Of a DNA stretch of 64,000 nt, positions 11,041 to 22,179 are shown piece after piece. Position 1 is the stretch's first letter. Every line of letters starts with the position of its first letter. A program made the position numbers and the translations under genes. A model generated the notes under the pieces. It searched no databases, was not told where the DNA came from, and was given only the letters and a program-made list of their open reading frames with translations. Location of the stretch: the NCBI GenBank assembly GCA_022266195.1, contig WHVY01000005.1:4464001-4528000 (forward strand). The letters run 5' to 3'. This DNA is from Tetranychus cinnabarinus (Eukaryota > Arthropoda > Arachnida > Trombidiformes > Tetranychidae).

Positions 11041-13929
11041 GATGACTTTGCTACTTTCAATATCAATCCTTTTTGCAAATAATTTATAACAAAGATCAGG
11101 AAAAATTCGGGATCATCATCATGATCTACTGATCGACATCTTCCCAAGGATAACAAAACAGCCAAATTGCGGAAAAAATTTTCCTCAAAATGAACGCATT
11201 CTTGTAATAATTGAAATATACAGTGTTTTTACATTCTTTTTTTTGTTAAAGCTTCTTTCATCTTGTCAGTTTGCTGATGCAAAGTAATCAAAACGTTTGA
11301 ATTTTGTTGAAATAATCATTCTTTTCTAATGTCAAATATCAATTACATTTGCAATGCATAAATAAATCGCAAGCGGGCCAAAAACTGATGTCAACAATTA
11401 TTACAATATTATCTAATATAATCCTGATTTCCAATTGAAATATAAAATCTCTAAATACAAACCCAATTTTGTTGAAATGCAAAATCTTTCAGTTTAACTG
11501 GTAAAGGTTCATCACTGATCATTTGATTAAAAGATGGCTCCAATAACTCAATGATTTCATGGCTGGTCATCAGTTTAGTCGATTAATATATCAATAATTG
11601 TTGCATTAACCTTCACCAGAACCATGAATTATCTGATGAGAAAAATCAAACATGAGATGGACGAGTAAACAAAGCTAGTAAAAGGTAGGAATGGTAAAGT
11701 AGGAGGGAAAAGTAATGTGAATGAATACAGGCGATTATTATGAGATGAATGAGGAGTAAAAAAATATGTGTAAAAATTGTGTTACTACGAAATCGATTGA
11801 CTTTTGATGGTAACAGAAGCAGCTAACTATTATTTTATTGTTATCCCTATGGATACAAAGAGGTTGGTAAAAGCAGCGATCGAACCACTTAGTTTTGTTT
11901 CTCATCATTTACTCGTTATACGCTTTTTTTACGTTTAATTTTTAATGTTATCATTCGTTTTAGTTTTAATCAACCTTTAGAATGTTCAACTTTACCTTTA
12001 ATCATGTGTAAAGTAGTGAAATTAATCAACTGAAAAATTGTCAACATTCAACCCTGGCTTCTATACTTAAGCCATTACAAATGGTTTTCTGGTCAAATTG
12101 GGTGAGTTACTTTCACATATAAATGTATTCACATCATTATGTCCACTCTTTTAGACCATCAACAATCAATCACGCCAATTTTTAGCCAATTTGTAATCAA
12201 GGTTAGACTGTCAACTTTAAATTGCTATCAAGCCTTTTACCAACAGTTTTTGCTTGCAAAATGTAAACATCAAACTGACCAATTTTCAGTGATTTATGTG
12301 TGATTTATCGATGATTTATCGATGTATTACTTGAATGTGATTAATTATTTAACATCTGATTGTCTCAAGCTGTTGGCTTTTTCAATTTTGTTTTCACCAT
12401 AAAAGCTAATGATATTGTTTACCTTTTCTGATCACTTTCGTCTAACCATTGCTGAACTTTGATCAGTTAGATGAATATAATTTATCAAATAAGATGACAA
12501 TTAACATACAAAATCAAAGCAGGTTAACAAGCCAATAAGTTTGCTGTTAAATCAAACAAAAAAACTGGTTAATGAAGGTTAACTTGATAGTTACCTTGCA
12601 ATGAGAAATGATTTCAACTTAAAATGTTGATTCAAGTTTGCTGACTTTTTATGTTTTATTGTAGCATATGATTATGCTCATGGCTATCAGTTCAACTCTA
12701 TTAACATAATGGTTGATTGTCCTGTTCAAGATCTTTCATCTTATTGATTAAATGTTATTGAGCAATTGAAGTAAAGCAAAAAAATGCTTGAATTGAACAA
12801 ATGTTGGGAAAAATTTGAACCAAAAAAGAGAGGGTAAATTGATTATACAAATTGTAGGATTGCTGATTGATTGTTATGTATTTCCCATTCCCGTCAATGA
12901 AGCTGCTCATTGTTTAATCGATTGCAATTGATTTATATATTATACTTGTGCTTCAACTGATTAAGAAAAACGTTCAATTGATCAGCTGTGATTCAATAAC
13001 AATTGCAATCAATAACTTCAGACTAACCAAGGTTTTGGAGCGATTTTCAATGACTTGACTTAACATTAATCTAGATTGTCCAAGATTAATTCATATCAAT
13101 GTAAACAGTTGTTGCCGGACCGAATCTTGATTTTGATAGTGCTTAATTGTCTTATCTAGTAAACATTATTTACTCATCAAATGAGAGACAAAAGGTAAAA
13201 TCCTTTTCTGATCAATCACTTGATACATCAATGTATCGATATCTTTGCGTCAGTGTTAAAAAAAGAGCTAATCATCACCTTGGAATCAATCAAATGGCTA
13301 CAATGACAAACAATCAAGCTAATTATTTCTCAAGTTAAACCTGTCATCGGTTAATTAGTACAATTAAGTCTTTATCACTAATCTGATTGTGAATCGTATT
13401 GTGAACCACAAAATTGAATGCTATTGCTTGTTGTTATAATTGTCACATTAAGACAATTGATAAACTCATTGACCAGGAAGAAAGTAATGATTGAGTGAAA
13501 GTCTTGTTAGTCAATCTTTGATTGTCATCATACGTTGCAATTTTCAAGTCTCTAATCACCATTTAATCAATTCTTGGCGTCATTTGTATTATAATAACAA
13601 CCTTTTCCTAATAAACATTGAAAATTGGGTAAAATCATCAGAAATAATTATCAGCTGCGATGAGTGTTTCTATTGCTAGATCATCTACTAACATTTGTCT
13701 TCAATACATGAAGATTACCTCACAACTAGTCAACCTCACTCTCTCCGGTTTAAGACGTTAAACATGGCTTCCTTTTTTGCTTCGTTTTCTTCCCAGCTAA
13801 TAATCTTGATTGAACCTTGAAAGCTAAAATCAACCCTGAGTCACAATTTTGTCCTGCTTGAAGAGTGTTATTATAAATTGTTATTATTTATGAAAAATAA
13901 TTCAGCTTTAACCAGCAACACAGTGAAAT
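11041..13929. other. Gene-poor spacer before the retrotransposon
   Basis: About 2.9 kb of AT-rich DNA with no supportable gene. It contains the 3' UTR of the KIAA0930 gene; a possible AATAAA lies near 11361. Short ORFs at 13147 and 13491 look random. Confidence 0.5.
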
Positions 13930-13960
13930 CAACAATTATTGACTATAAAGTGCTGAAATA

Positions 13961-15220
13961 ATGAACAACCCATCAAGTCTACAAAGTGACCTTCAAAAAA
14001 CAAATACTGAAATGGACCAGAATGGTGACACAGATGAAAGCCAACATCAATCAACTACTGACAAAGATAAAGAGGAAAAAGAAAACAAAATCAGGATGGC
14101 AAAAGAATTAACAGATTGGGGATTGAAATGGTTCATCTTTGGAACTGATGAAATTAAAAAAGAAAAATGGGAAAAGATAAACGAAGAGGACATCAAAAAG
14201 ATTACAGCAATAGAAACAATTATTAAAAACCAGCCCATTCCAAAGGAACTACACATCGGCCCAATCAAAGGGAGAAGACTGGACCTGTTAATATACAAAA
14301 AGAACCAGCTAAACAACGAAACAATTATTAACACACAAGAACCAGGACCAAGCCGAGAACCAGCAACCTCTCAATCCAGAAAAAGACCTGCAACAAACAT
14401 CAAAAACAGTGAAATCGCATATCCAAAAGACCCCAAAATTTCAAAAATTATTAACCAACAAAACGAGAAACCGATTCCAGAACACTGGATCAAAATCAAA
14501 GAAACACTCAAAGACCCAGTTATAATTGCTAAAAAATCGGGTATGTCCCCTAAACAATTAGACAATTTTATAAGAGAATTGAAAAGAGAAGGTAAAATAA
14601 AAACACCAATCAAAAAAATTAACCCAAATTATACAGGTTTAACCATCAGAATCAGAGAACAAACAGATATCAAAACAATTATTGGTGAATTAAATTCACA
14701 AGAAATAGAAGCAATCTCACCGAAACCCTTTGATCCAGTAATATGGATCAAAGGAATAAAAGTAGACCAAATCAAATGTCAAATCGACGATCTCATGGAA
14801 GAGATTGCCGAAGAAAATAATTTTGGAAAAGAAACAAAATTCATTTTCAAGCCAAACAAAAATAATTATTTGCTATTTAGAGTGTCTCAGGTTATTCGTA
14901 GTAGAATTGAAGAGCTTAGAGGCCAAATAACATGGCGCTGCAATACATATCAAGTAGTAGATTACTTTAAAATTATTCAGTGCAGAAACTGCTGGAAATT
15001 TGGTCATGCAACTTGCACTGGCCAAAAAATCTGTGAATATTGCTCAGAACGACACACAGATCAATGTGATAAAAAATCAGATACAAATAATTATTTTTGT
15101 TACAATTGTAAGCAGAAAGGTCATTCTGTAAGGGCAAAAACATGCCCAAAGTATTTAGAAATACTCACACTAGAAATATCTAAGACAAATTATCAATATA
15201 CATTTGTGATCCCCCCATAA
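13961..15220 (+). CDS. Retrotransposon ORF1, Gag-like nucleic-acid-binding protein
   Basis: 419 residues starting MNNPSSLQ. The N-terminal half is acidic/lysine-rich and low in complexity. A central region, about residues 180-330, has the IKGI...LFRVSQVIR pattern seen in Gag-like ORF1 proteins of the I/Jockey type. Three zinc knuckles close the protein, from about residue 340: CRNC...GH..C, then CEYCSERHTDQC, then CYNCKQKGH.....C. In this family ORF1 coats the element RNA in the ribonucleoprotein. The ORF is intact. Its codons are A-rich and contain several copies of the AAYAATTATT motif. Confidence 0.85.
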   Translation: MNNPSSLQSDLQKTNTEMDQNGDTDESQHQSTTDKDKEEKENKIRMAKELTDWGLKWFIFGTDEIKKEKWEKINEEDIKKITAIETIIKNQPIPKELHIGPIKGRRLDLLIYKKNQLNNETIINTQEPGPSREPATSQSRKRPATNIKNSEIAYPKDPKISKIINQQNEKPIPEHWIKIKETLKDPVIIAKKSGMSPKQLDNFIRELKREGKIKTPIKKINPNYTGLTIRIREQTDIKTIIGELNSQEIEAISPKPFDPVIWIKGIKVDQIKCQIDDLMEEIAEENNFGKETKFIFKPNKNNYLLFRVSQVIRSRIEELRGQITWRCNTYQVVDYFKIIQCRNCWKFGHATCTGQKICEYCSERHTDQCDKKSDTNNYFCYNCKQKGHSVRAKTCPKYLEILTLEISKTNYQYTFVIPP

Positions 15221-15629
15221 AAACAACCTCAACCAACTAATCAAAACAATTATTCAAAAATCTCAATCTAAAAACCTCTATTCCCCTAAAAAATTGTATC
15301 CAACCTTTCAATGTAACCAATTTGATAAACAAAACAATTATTTATACAATCAAAAAACATTGTTCAAATCAAACAAAAACCAATATAAATCAAAATCTAT
15401 CAACCAATAAAATACAAATCTGCAAATACAAAATGAAAATTTCTCAATTTATTTGATATCAACAATTAATCTTTACTTAAAAGCAAGATAACAATTTTGG
15501 TAATACATATGTAATTAAATCTCTTTTTCCTTTTTTCCTTTTCCATAAAAGATAAACATAAAAAATGAAAATTAAAACTGAAAATAATTATTTCAGTTAT
15601 ATGACTAAAAATGGAAAAAATAAGAATAA

Positions 15630-16891
15630 TTATTGGAAAAGTACTTCGGCTACAACCTCAGGAATAGCACCTCGAGGTGGGTTAAAATTTTCAACAGGGA
15701 CAGGTCCTAAAAAAAGCCAAGAACCGAAATTTAAAGCAGTATCCAGGGCCTGTCGCCTGTTATAAAAAGTTAATGGAGTCCAAGAGGGAAGATCTTGAAT
15801 GAAACTCCGGACATCAGAAAAAGAACTCAGAGTTCTATGAGTAAGGGCCAATATATCCCCGTCACCATCAACATTAAAAGCTTCACCAACCCTAGTGAGA
15901 AATGCTTCTCTATTATCTATTACTGACACTCGTCTGGTAGTCCAACTCTGTCCAGTAGCCATAAAAATTCTTACTGAATCCTCAGCACCAGACATCGTTC
16001 CTCCTATTAAAACAGATGAATAAAATAATTCAAAAATTATTAACAATCATTAGAAAATAAATAACCAAAATAATTATTTTACTTACCAACATTATCCGGG
16101 TGATTCCGGGCTGACAACATTCTCCAACGAGACTCATACTCTTCTAAAATAGCACGCCTTCGAGCCACCAAATTAGGAACCCTTGGAGGTGGATTATTTA
16201 TGATCTCATTTGGACCCCATTGGCGATTATTCCTTAGAACAGCACAAGTAACCCTATGCGAGCAATAATCAAATGGGTCGAACTCGTTGTGGCAACCAGC
16301 GCACTCAATAATTATTTCTTTGTATTCCCTGCACTCAGACGAACTCAAAAAACGAAAATATGGAGGGACAAAATCCTTAAAGCAACCAACAGTGGGGCAG
16401 CGTGGACGTCTTCTACCCTGATGGTCTACATGGTAATTTCGATTGATGTCCAGATTTTGTAAAGCAGTGGTACAAGAAAGACAAAAAACCTGCTGACAAA
16501 AAAATTGTTCGTATCCTCCGGAATGGACTCGAGGATCAATGGCAAGAAGATGACAATGTCCACAGTAATAGTGCTCAAAATCGGGACCACCACGAATCAA
16601 AGTCCTTTCTATTTCCATAATCCTAAAATAAATAATAATTATTTTACATCAAACAAACATAAATCAATAGATTAAACAGAATACAAAACAATTATTAAGA
16701 TAGCCTACCTGGAAAAATAGCGTCAAAAGATCTTTAATAGCAAATATTCGTGACTAATACGAATAATCCAATGATCTACCAAATCAAAAACCTAAACATT
16801 CAAAAGAATGCATAAAAAATCAAAACAATTATTTACAAATCAAACAATTATATACAAATCAAAAAATTATTTACAAATAAAAACACTTACC
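15630..16891 (-). CDS. Antisense RING/TRAF-type zinc-finger protein gene inside the retrotransposon
   Basis: A spliced minus-strand gene. Coding exons are 16087..16618 (within exon 16087..16622) and 15630..16003; the join gives 301 residues. Two upstream non-coding exons are supported by splice signals: 16709..16791, and one ending with a donor at 16891. An in-frame stop lies upstream of the ATG. Residues 19-79 form a RING-like finger: C19/C22, C41, then C46/C49 and C74/C79, with Gln43 where the canonical His would be. C106-x2-C109-x11-H121-x3-C125 matches a TRAF-type zinc finger. The second exon encodes a compact globular domain of about 120 residues that I do not recognise. Such proteins are often ubiquitin ligases or adaptors, but the altered RING leaves activity uncertain. 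The gene is visibly more GC-rich than the retrotransposon ORFs, yet carries the element's motif in introns and in one exon. Confidence 0.75.
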
Positions 16892-17624
16892 TTCTAGGAA
16901 CAAAATGAAATGAAATTGCCTCACAGGAAACTTATTACCAAAAGTATAAAACAAAGATAAGACAATTATACTAAAAATGGTAAAATAATTAAAACAAGAA
17001 ATTAACCGAATGATTAATTAAATCTAAACTGTGATAAGTTCGAAAATAACACGAAAAGCGAAACTTCGAATTAAGACAAAACGCTAACAAATAACATAAA
17101 AAACTAATAATTATTAAAAGAAACACTAGATGTCACCAGCACAAAAATTGCCGGGAAAATCAAATTTACACAATCTAAAATTAAAAGCAAATAATTATTA
17201 CAAAAACAATAAAAAACCACAAAAAACACTGGAAAACTTAAAAAACCAATAAGACACAAAAAACAAACTCTTAAACAAATCAAAAACAACAAAGATAAGC
17301 AACCCAACAATTATTCACATCCTTTTCCTTAAATGATAAAAAACCTGATAAAATTACCCAATTAAAGCTCTAACAAAACAAGAAAACTATTCTTACACAA
17401 TCTCAAACTTTCAATCTCTAAATAAAAAACCGTTCCTTGTCAACATAATACTCATTTCAAATAAACGTCCTCCCCAACAATCTTTAAATTAAACCGTCTA
17501 TATGATATATCTATTCCAACCCTATAGTTAGGAAATCTAATGAAAACAATTGCCTCCCCTCCTAAGATCAAGTGAAAAATTATTTACCTCAATCTCTTCC
17601 ACTCTCTTCCAACCACCGTTCACA

Positions 17625-18701
17625 ATGAATAAATCAAAGTCATCCAAAGTTACAATTGACTTACCAACGAATGATGTTAATTTTTTGACCAGCGAAAAAA
17701 TTATTAACGTAATAAATGAAATATTAACCAGTGATATTGATTCCTTTTTAGAATCAACAAACATCACCCAAAAATCAGTACTCAATTTATTAACACTAGT
17801 TGCTTGCTCTTATGAACATCCTAACAACAAAGAAATTGATCTACTGTTTAAATTAGTACACATTATTAGTGCCCTCCAGCCAAAATTCACGACACCTAAT
17901 AGAAATAATTATTCAATATTTCCCTTATGCAGCTCAACAATATCACCAATACTGGCCAACAATTCATCATCATCTCACAAGCAAACCAACTCTAATAACC
18001 TTTGCCACTCAAACAGTGAATTTTTTCATCAAACAATCTCACTGACAAATAACTCAACAGCAACAAATGATCCACAAACAAGCTCAAATAATTATTCAAT
18101 AATATCCAGTACACCATCAAAGAGTTCATACAACAAAAACGACACCAACAAAAAAATCAAACTATTCAACGACAACGACGTCACCCAAGGAACATGTGAA
18201 AGTGACAAAATAATTATTGCGTGCAAAAAAGGTTATAAATGGCAACCAGATTACCAAATTGAACGAACAACTCAAGGAACATCTCGTATTTTTCACCACC
18301 TTAAAGCCAACAGCAACAAAGAAATAATAACAATTGTTCAAGATACCAATCCATACTTGGAAATCATCCTGGTAAAATACAAAATTCTATTGTTACAAAA
18401 ACCAGTTACCAACGAAATAGCCTCAAAAATAATTAACTATTTTTACGAAACATATCTGGAGATATTTAATGAATTATTATATGTTAGAAAAGTTGCCTCA
18501 AAAACCCTCTGCTCCATCATTGTATACATCAAAGATGAAACCATATACAATGAAATAAAAGATCAAAAATGGGAAATAATTATTGATGGAGAAAACTTTA
18601 AATTCGGCCAAAAAACACCGTACCGTATCTGCAACACCTGCAAAATAGCTTATTCGGGTGGTCATACAAAATGTCTACTACAAATCGAAACCTCTCAATA
18701 A
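17625..18701 (+). CDS. Second small retrotransposon ORF, putative nucleic-acid-binding protein
   Basis: 358 residues from ATG at 17625 (MNKSKSSK); the frame is open from 17550, but this is the first ATG. The N-terminal 90 residues look helical. Then comes a long Asn/Ser/Thr-rich linker, and a C-terminal globular region that ends with CNTCKIAYSGGHTKC, a variant zinc knuckle (C-x2-C-x7-H-x2-C). It is not an obvious duplicate of ORF1. By position, just before the endonuclease/RT ORF, it could be a second Gag-like protein or an accessory factor. Function unknown. Base composition and AAYAATTATT motifs match the rest of the element. Confidence 0.65.
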   Translation: MNKSKSSKVTIDLPTNDVNFLTSEKIINVINEILTSDIDSFLESTNITQKSVLNLLTLVACSYEHPNNKEIDLLFKLVHIISALQPKFTTPNRNNYSIFPLCSSTISPILANNSSSSHKQTNSNNLCHSNSEFFHQTISLTNNSTATNDPQTSSNNYSIISSTPSKSSYNKNDTNKKIKLFNDNDVTQGTCESDKIIIACKKGYKWQPDYQIERTTQGTSRIFHHLKANSNKEIITIVQDTNPYLEIILVKYKILLLQKPVTNEIASKIINYFYETYLEIFNELLYVRKVASKTLCSIIVYIKDETIYNEIKDQKWEIIIDGENFKFGQKTPYRICNTCKIAYSGGHTKCLLQIETSQ

Positions 18702-18954
18702 TTATTGACCATAAATGATCTTCGATAAACATAATTTACCATCCTCGAAAACCTTTATTACCTCCAACCAAGAAATTGTAAAAGAAAGACAAAAACCTTT
18801 CATTCTTATTCCTTTCTCCCCCTCTAAAAATAATTTACCACTGAATTCAAATAATTATTTTAACCATTGATAAACCAAACACTAAATCAACCTGTTAAAA
18901 AACAGTTAAAACAATTACAAATATATACAATAAATATACAACAAAATCAAAAAC

Positions 18955-21900
18955 ATGTTACCACTCAAAATTATTCACTGGAATATAAACCAAGAAAATT
19001 CAAAAAATGAAACAATTATTCAGCTATTAAAATCATCTGACTATGATATAATATCCTTAAACGAACCCAACTACAGAACCCTGGTTAACCTCTTACCAGA
19101 TTCAACAGATGAATCGACCAAAAACATAAGAAACAATTATGAATTATTCATCAACAACCAGACCGCTATTATAATTAGAAACTCCCTCAAACCTAGAAAA
19201 ATTACTCACACAATCACCAATCTATTACACGTAAAAATTAATCAAATCAATTTGATCAACCTTTACATATACCATCAGAACCATTCCAAACATAAATCAC
19301 AAACCCAAAAAGTTATCAATTATATCCTCGATCTAAAAACGCCAATAATTATTTGCGGCGATATGAATTCACAAGACAAGCAATGGTCATACAAAACTAA
19401 CACACAAACTAAATGGAAAATAATTTATGAAAATAAAAATTTAATGAATTACCAAAAACCATCGTTAGAAAACTATACATACAAGAATCATTATGGTAAC
19501 TCATGGATAGACACCATTCTAATACCTAACAACACAACAATAATTGAATCTAAAACAACCACATTTGATTATGACCACTCAATGTTAACAACAAAAATTG
19601 AAATACCTGTTACACCATTTACACCTGACAAACAAACAAGAATAATTATTAAGAAATGGCAAATTAAATTACAAAAACCACAAGAAACTCCAAAGAAATT
19701 AACTAGTAAAACCCCACTAATCAAAAATTGTTTAACAATTATGAATTTTCCTGTCACAAATAGAGTAAACAAAAAATCCAAAATACAATCAAAATACTCA
19801 CCAGGTTTAAAAAAATTAATGAAACAAAAAAAAATAGTAGCTAAACAAAAAGCATGGGACAAATTAGAAACAATTAAGAAAAAAATACTAACAAAAAAGA
19901 TAAAACATGCAACAAAAGATTTCCATGACTCTTCAACAAAAGAAACATGGAAATGGATCAACTCTAAATTGCTAAATAAGAATAAACAAAAAATCATTAC
20001 AACTAGAAATGAACTAAATGAAGCTGAAAAATTGTTTCTAGAAACCAATATCTTAAGCAAATTTTCAAAAAGACAACCACAAAACTATGACAATAATTAT
20101 TTACCATACCCTGGTAAAATTGAAAACCATATTTTTGAAATAGCCTTCAAGAAAGCTCAAAAAAGCAAAAGCTCACTCAGAGCGGACGAATTCACACCAA
20201 AAATATGGAAAAAATTCTGTACGATCAACAAAAACAAAATAAAACTGATCGTCCAGAAAATATTCCAAATTTCTTATGTCCCTGAAACAATCAGAATTCT
20301 TGGTGGAGGTATTTTACCTAAACCGGATAAAAAAAGATTAAGAATTCTCAACTCACCAAATTTTCTCCTAAAAATTATTGATAAGGCCATAACCTATTCA
20401 CTGACAAAATTAGGTGAAAACTGGTTTCTCCCTGAAACTCAATTTGCATTTCAAAAAAACAAATCAGCTGACCAGGCCTACTTGAAAACAATTAAAGGTA
20501 ACATGAAAAACTACTTCTACATAAAGTTAGACCTAGAAAGTGCATTTGATAATGTAGACTTAACAAAAACAATTGTTAGATTGAATTCAATTAACCCATC
20601 ATTAGGCAAAATCATACAATCAATAAGCCAAACAAGAACAATTAAATTACTAATTGATAATGAATTTTACTACAAAACAGAAAAAAACGGTTGTCTACAA
20701 GGTACCTCATCAGGCCCATTACTCTTTATAATGACTCTTGATTTCCCAATCAGACAATTATCCCTCGAAAAACCTGAAATAGAAATTATATCATACGCAG
20801 ATGATTTTATAATCAAAGTCCCAAAAAAAGTTAATAATTTAAACAAAATAACTGAATATATTAACACTGAAAATCAACTTATAATTAACATGACCTCGGC
20901 ATTTCTAAATGAAATCAATCTAAAAATAAACTTTCAAAAATCAAAAACCTATTATTGGTCAGCCTCTAATCGCAGCAACTTTTACAATGAGTTTCAAATA
21001 CTAGGATTTAATATCTACAATAATAAATTGAGAATAAAAGAAGCATTCTCAGATATCAAAAACCAAATAATTATTGAATTCAGTGGTGTATTACACTACC
21101 TTCCGTTCCTATCAAGTCAAATAAAAAAAATAATTATTTCCTCAAAAGTACTACCACATATCAAAAAAATAGGATATTACATCTTTAAATGTCTTCCACC
21201 TAACCAACTCATACCATTCATCCTCAATGAGACCAAACAATTAATAAACTTATTCCACACAAATTACACCGGCCACCAAACCCTATTTACAATATACTCA
21301 CTAGAACACCCGATACAACTAATGTGGAAAACAATTATTGAAAACCAACATTTGCAAGACCCTGAAATGAACAATTATTACATCAACCCACCAATAACTC
21401 TAGAACCATATCCAATAGATGACAAATTCTTTTGGATCAAAAGAAATAAATTCAATCCTTCCCTAAGAATCTACAATACAAAAACCCAAATAAGCATAAA
21501 CATTGGTAATCAAATAAAAAGCTCAATGAAGTCCTCACAATATCATGGATGGCTGTTAACAATTATTATGCAACTTGACCTTAAATGTACAAACATCTGG
21601 GTTCCTTGGGAAATTGGCAAATACCTGACAAATGAAGGACCCATGACCAAAGAATTATTATCAATCCTAAAAAAACATGATAACTGGACCTGGTACACAA
21701 GCAATCAAAGTATCGAAAAATTCACAATACCACCACAACAATTAAATTTAATAGATTACGATTACACCCCAACCTACATGAAAAAGAAACAAATAACAAC
21801 AATTATTAAGAGTCAAACGGCCCACATAACTAAACATCATTCACGTAACCCTTGGTCACTACTGTCACCCTCATTAATCAAACTTACTGACACATATGGG

Positions 21901-22179
21901 AAGATAGGACACATATCTCATTGGGCCTTTGAAAAAATTATTCTTGAGACCATGATGAATATCCCATTTATACCATGCTGTGACGCAAAATTAACATTTG
22001 AACACATCAATGACAGCAAATGCCAAACAATGACTGAATTACGGAAAAATTATGATCTAATAGACCTAAACATAGAAAATACAATCACCAGAAGAGATAA
22101 AACCAAGAAAATACAAAAATTATTTACTGAAATTAACGAAACAGCGAAAATATTCAAAGAAATATCTCTAATCATTTAA
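18955..22179 (+). CDS. Retrotransposon ORF2: AP-type endonuclease and reverse transcriptase
   Basis: 1074 residues. The N-terminal endonuclease shows IHWNIN (about residue 8), NEP with the catalytic Glu (about 37), CGDMNSQD (about 135), WIDTILI and YDHSML, the complete active-site set. The reverse transcriptase has KLDLESAFD (about 523), GCLQGTSSGP (about 579) and SYADDF (about 614), so all three catalytic aspartates are present. A C-terminal cysteine/histidine motif (CCDAKLTFEHINDSKC, about residue 1008) matches the CCHC-like end of I/Jockey/R1-type ORF2 proteins. No clear RNase H domain is seen. The protein would nick target DNA and copy element RNA by target-primed reverse transcription. 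The ORF is undamaged. Its codons are extremely A-rich, unlike the host genes. Confidence 0.93.
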   Translation: MLPLKIIHWNINQENSKNETIIQLLKSSDYDIISLNEPNYRTLVNLLPDSTDESTKNIRNNYELFINNQTAIIIRNSLKPRKITHTITNLLHVKINQINLINLYIYHQNHSKHKSQTQKVINYILDLKTPIIICGDMNSQDKQWSYKTNTQTKWKIIYENKNLMNYQKPSLENYTYKNHYGNSWIDTILIPNNTTIIESKTTTFDYDHSMLTTKIEIPVTPFTPDKQTRIIIKKWQIKLQKPQETPKKLTSKTPLIKNCLTIMNFPVTNRVNKKSKIQSKYSPGLKKLMKQKKIVAKQKAWDKLETIKKKILTKKIKHATKDFHDSSTKETWKWINSKLLNKNKQKIITTRNELNEAEKLFLETNILSKFSKRQPQNYDNNYLPYPGKIENHIFEIAFKKAQKSKSSLRADEFTPKIWKKFCTINKNKIKLIVQKIFQISYVPETIRILGGGILPKPDKKRLRILNSPNFLLKIIDKAITYSLTKLGENWFLPETQFAFQKNKSADQAYLKTIKGNMKNYFYIKLDLESAFDNVDLTKTIVRLNSINPSLGKIIQSISQTRTIKLLIDNEFYYKTEKNGCLQGTSSGPLLFIMTLDFPIRQLSLEKPEIEIISYADDFIIKVPKKVNNLNKITEYINTENQLIINMTSAFLNEINLKINFQKSKTYYWSASNRSNFYNEFQILGFNIYNNKLRIKEAFSDIKNQIIIEFSGVLHYLPFLSSQIKKIIISSKVLPHIKKIGYYIFKCLPPNQLIPFILNETKQLINLFHTNYTGHQTLFTIYSLEHPIQLMWKTIIENQHLQDPEMNNYYINPPITLEPYPIDDKFFWIKRNKFNPSLRIYNTKTQISINIGNQIKSSMKSSQYHGWLLTIIMQLDLKCTNIWVPWEIGKYLTNEGPMTKELLSILKKHDNWTWYTSNQSIEKFTIPPQQLNLIDYDYTPTYMKKKQITTIIKSQTAHITKHHSRNPWSLLSPSLIKLTDTYGKIGHISHWAFEKIILETMMNIPFIPCCDAKLTFEHINDSKCQTMTELRKNYDLIDLNIENTITRRDKTKKIQKLFTEINETAKIFKEISLII

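Noticed and set aside
11870..11895. B-box-like GGTTCGATC on the minus strand as a tRNA
   Set aside because: The T-stem does not pair and there is no acceptor stem.
19569..20060. 163-residue ORF antisense to the endonuclease/RT ORF
   Set aside because: It is the mirror of an A-rich coding sequence; its Phe/Leu/Val-rich composition is what the antisense of Lys/Asn codons gives.
21600..21680. Possible RNase H domain end (NIWVPWEIG...NEG) in the retrotransposon polymerase
   Set aside because: Only a loose resemblance; the expected His and Asp residues are not in place and no upstream catalytic residues were recognised.
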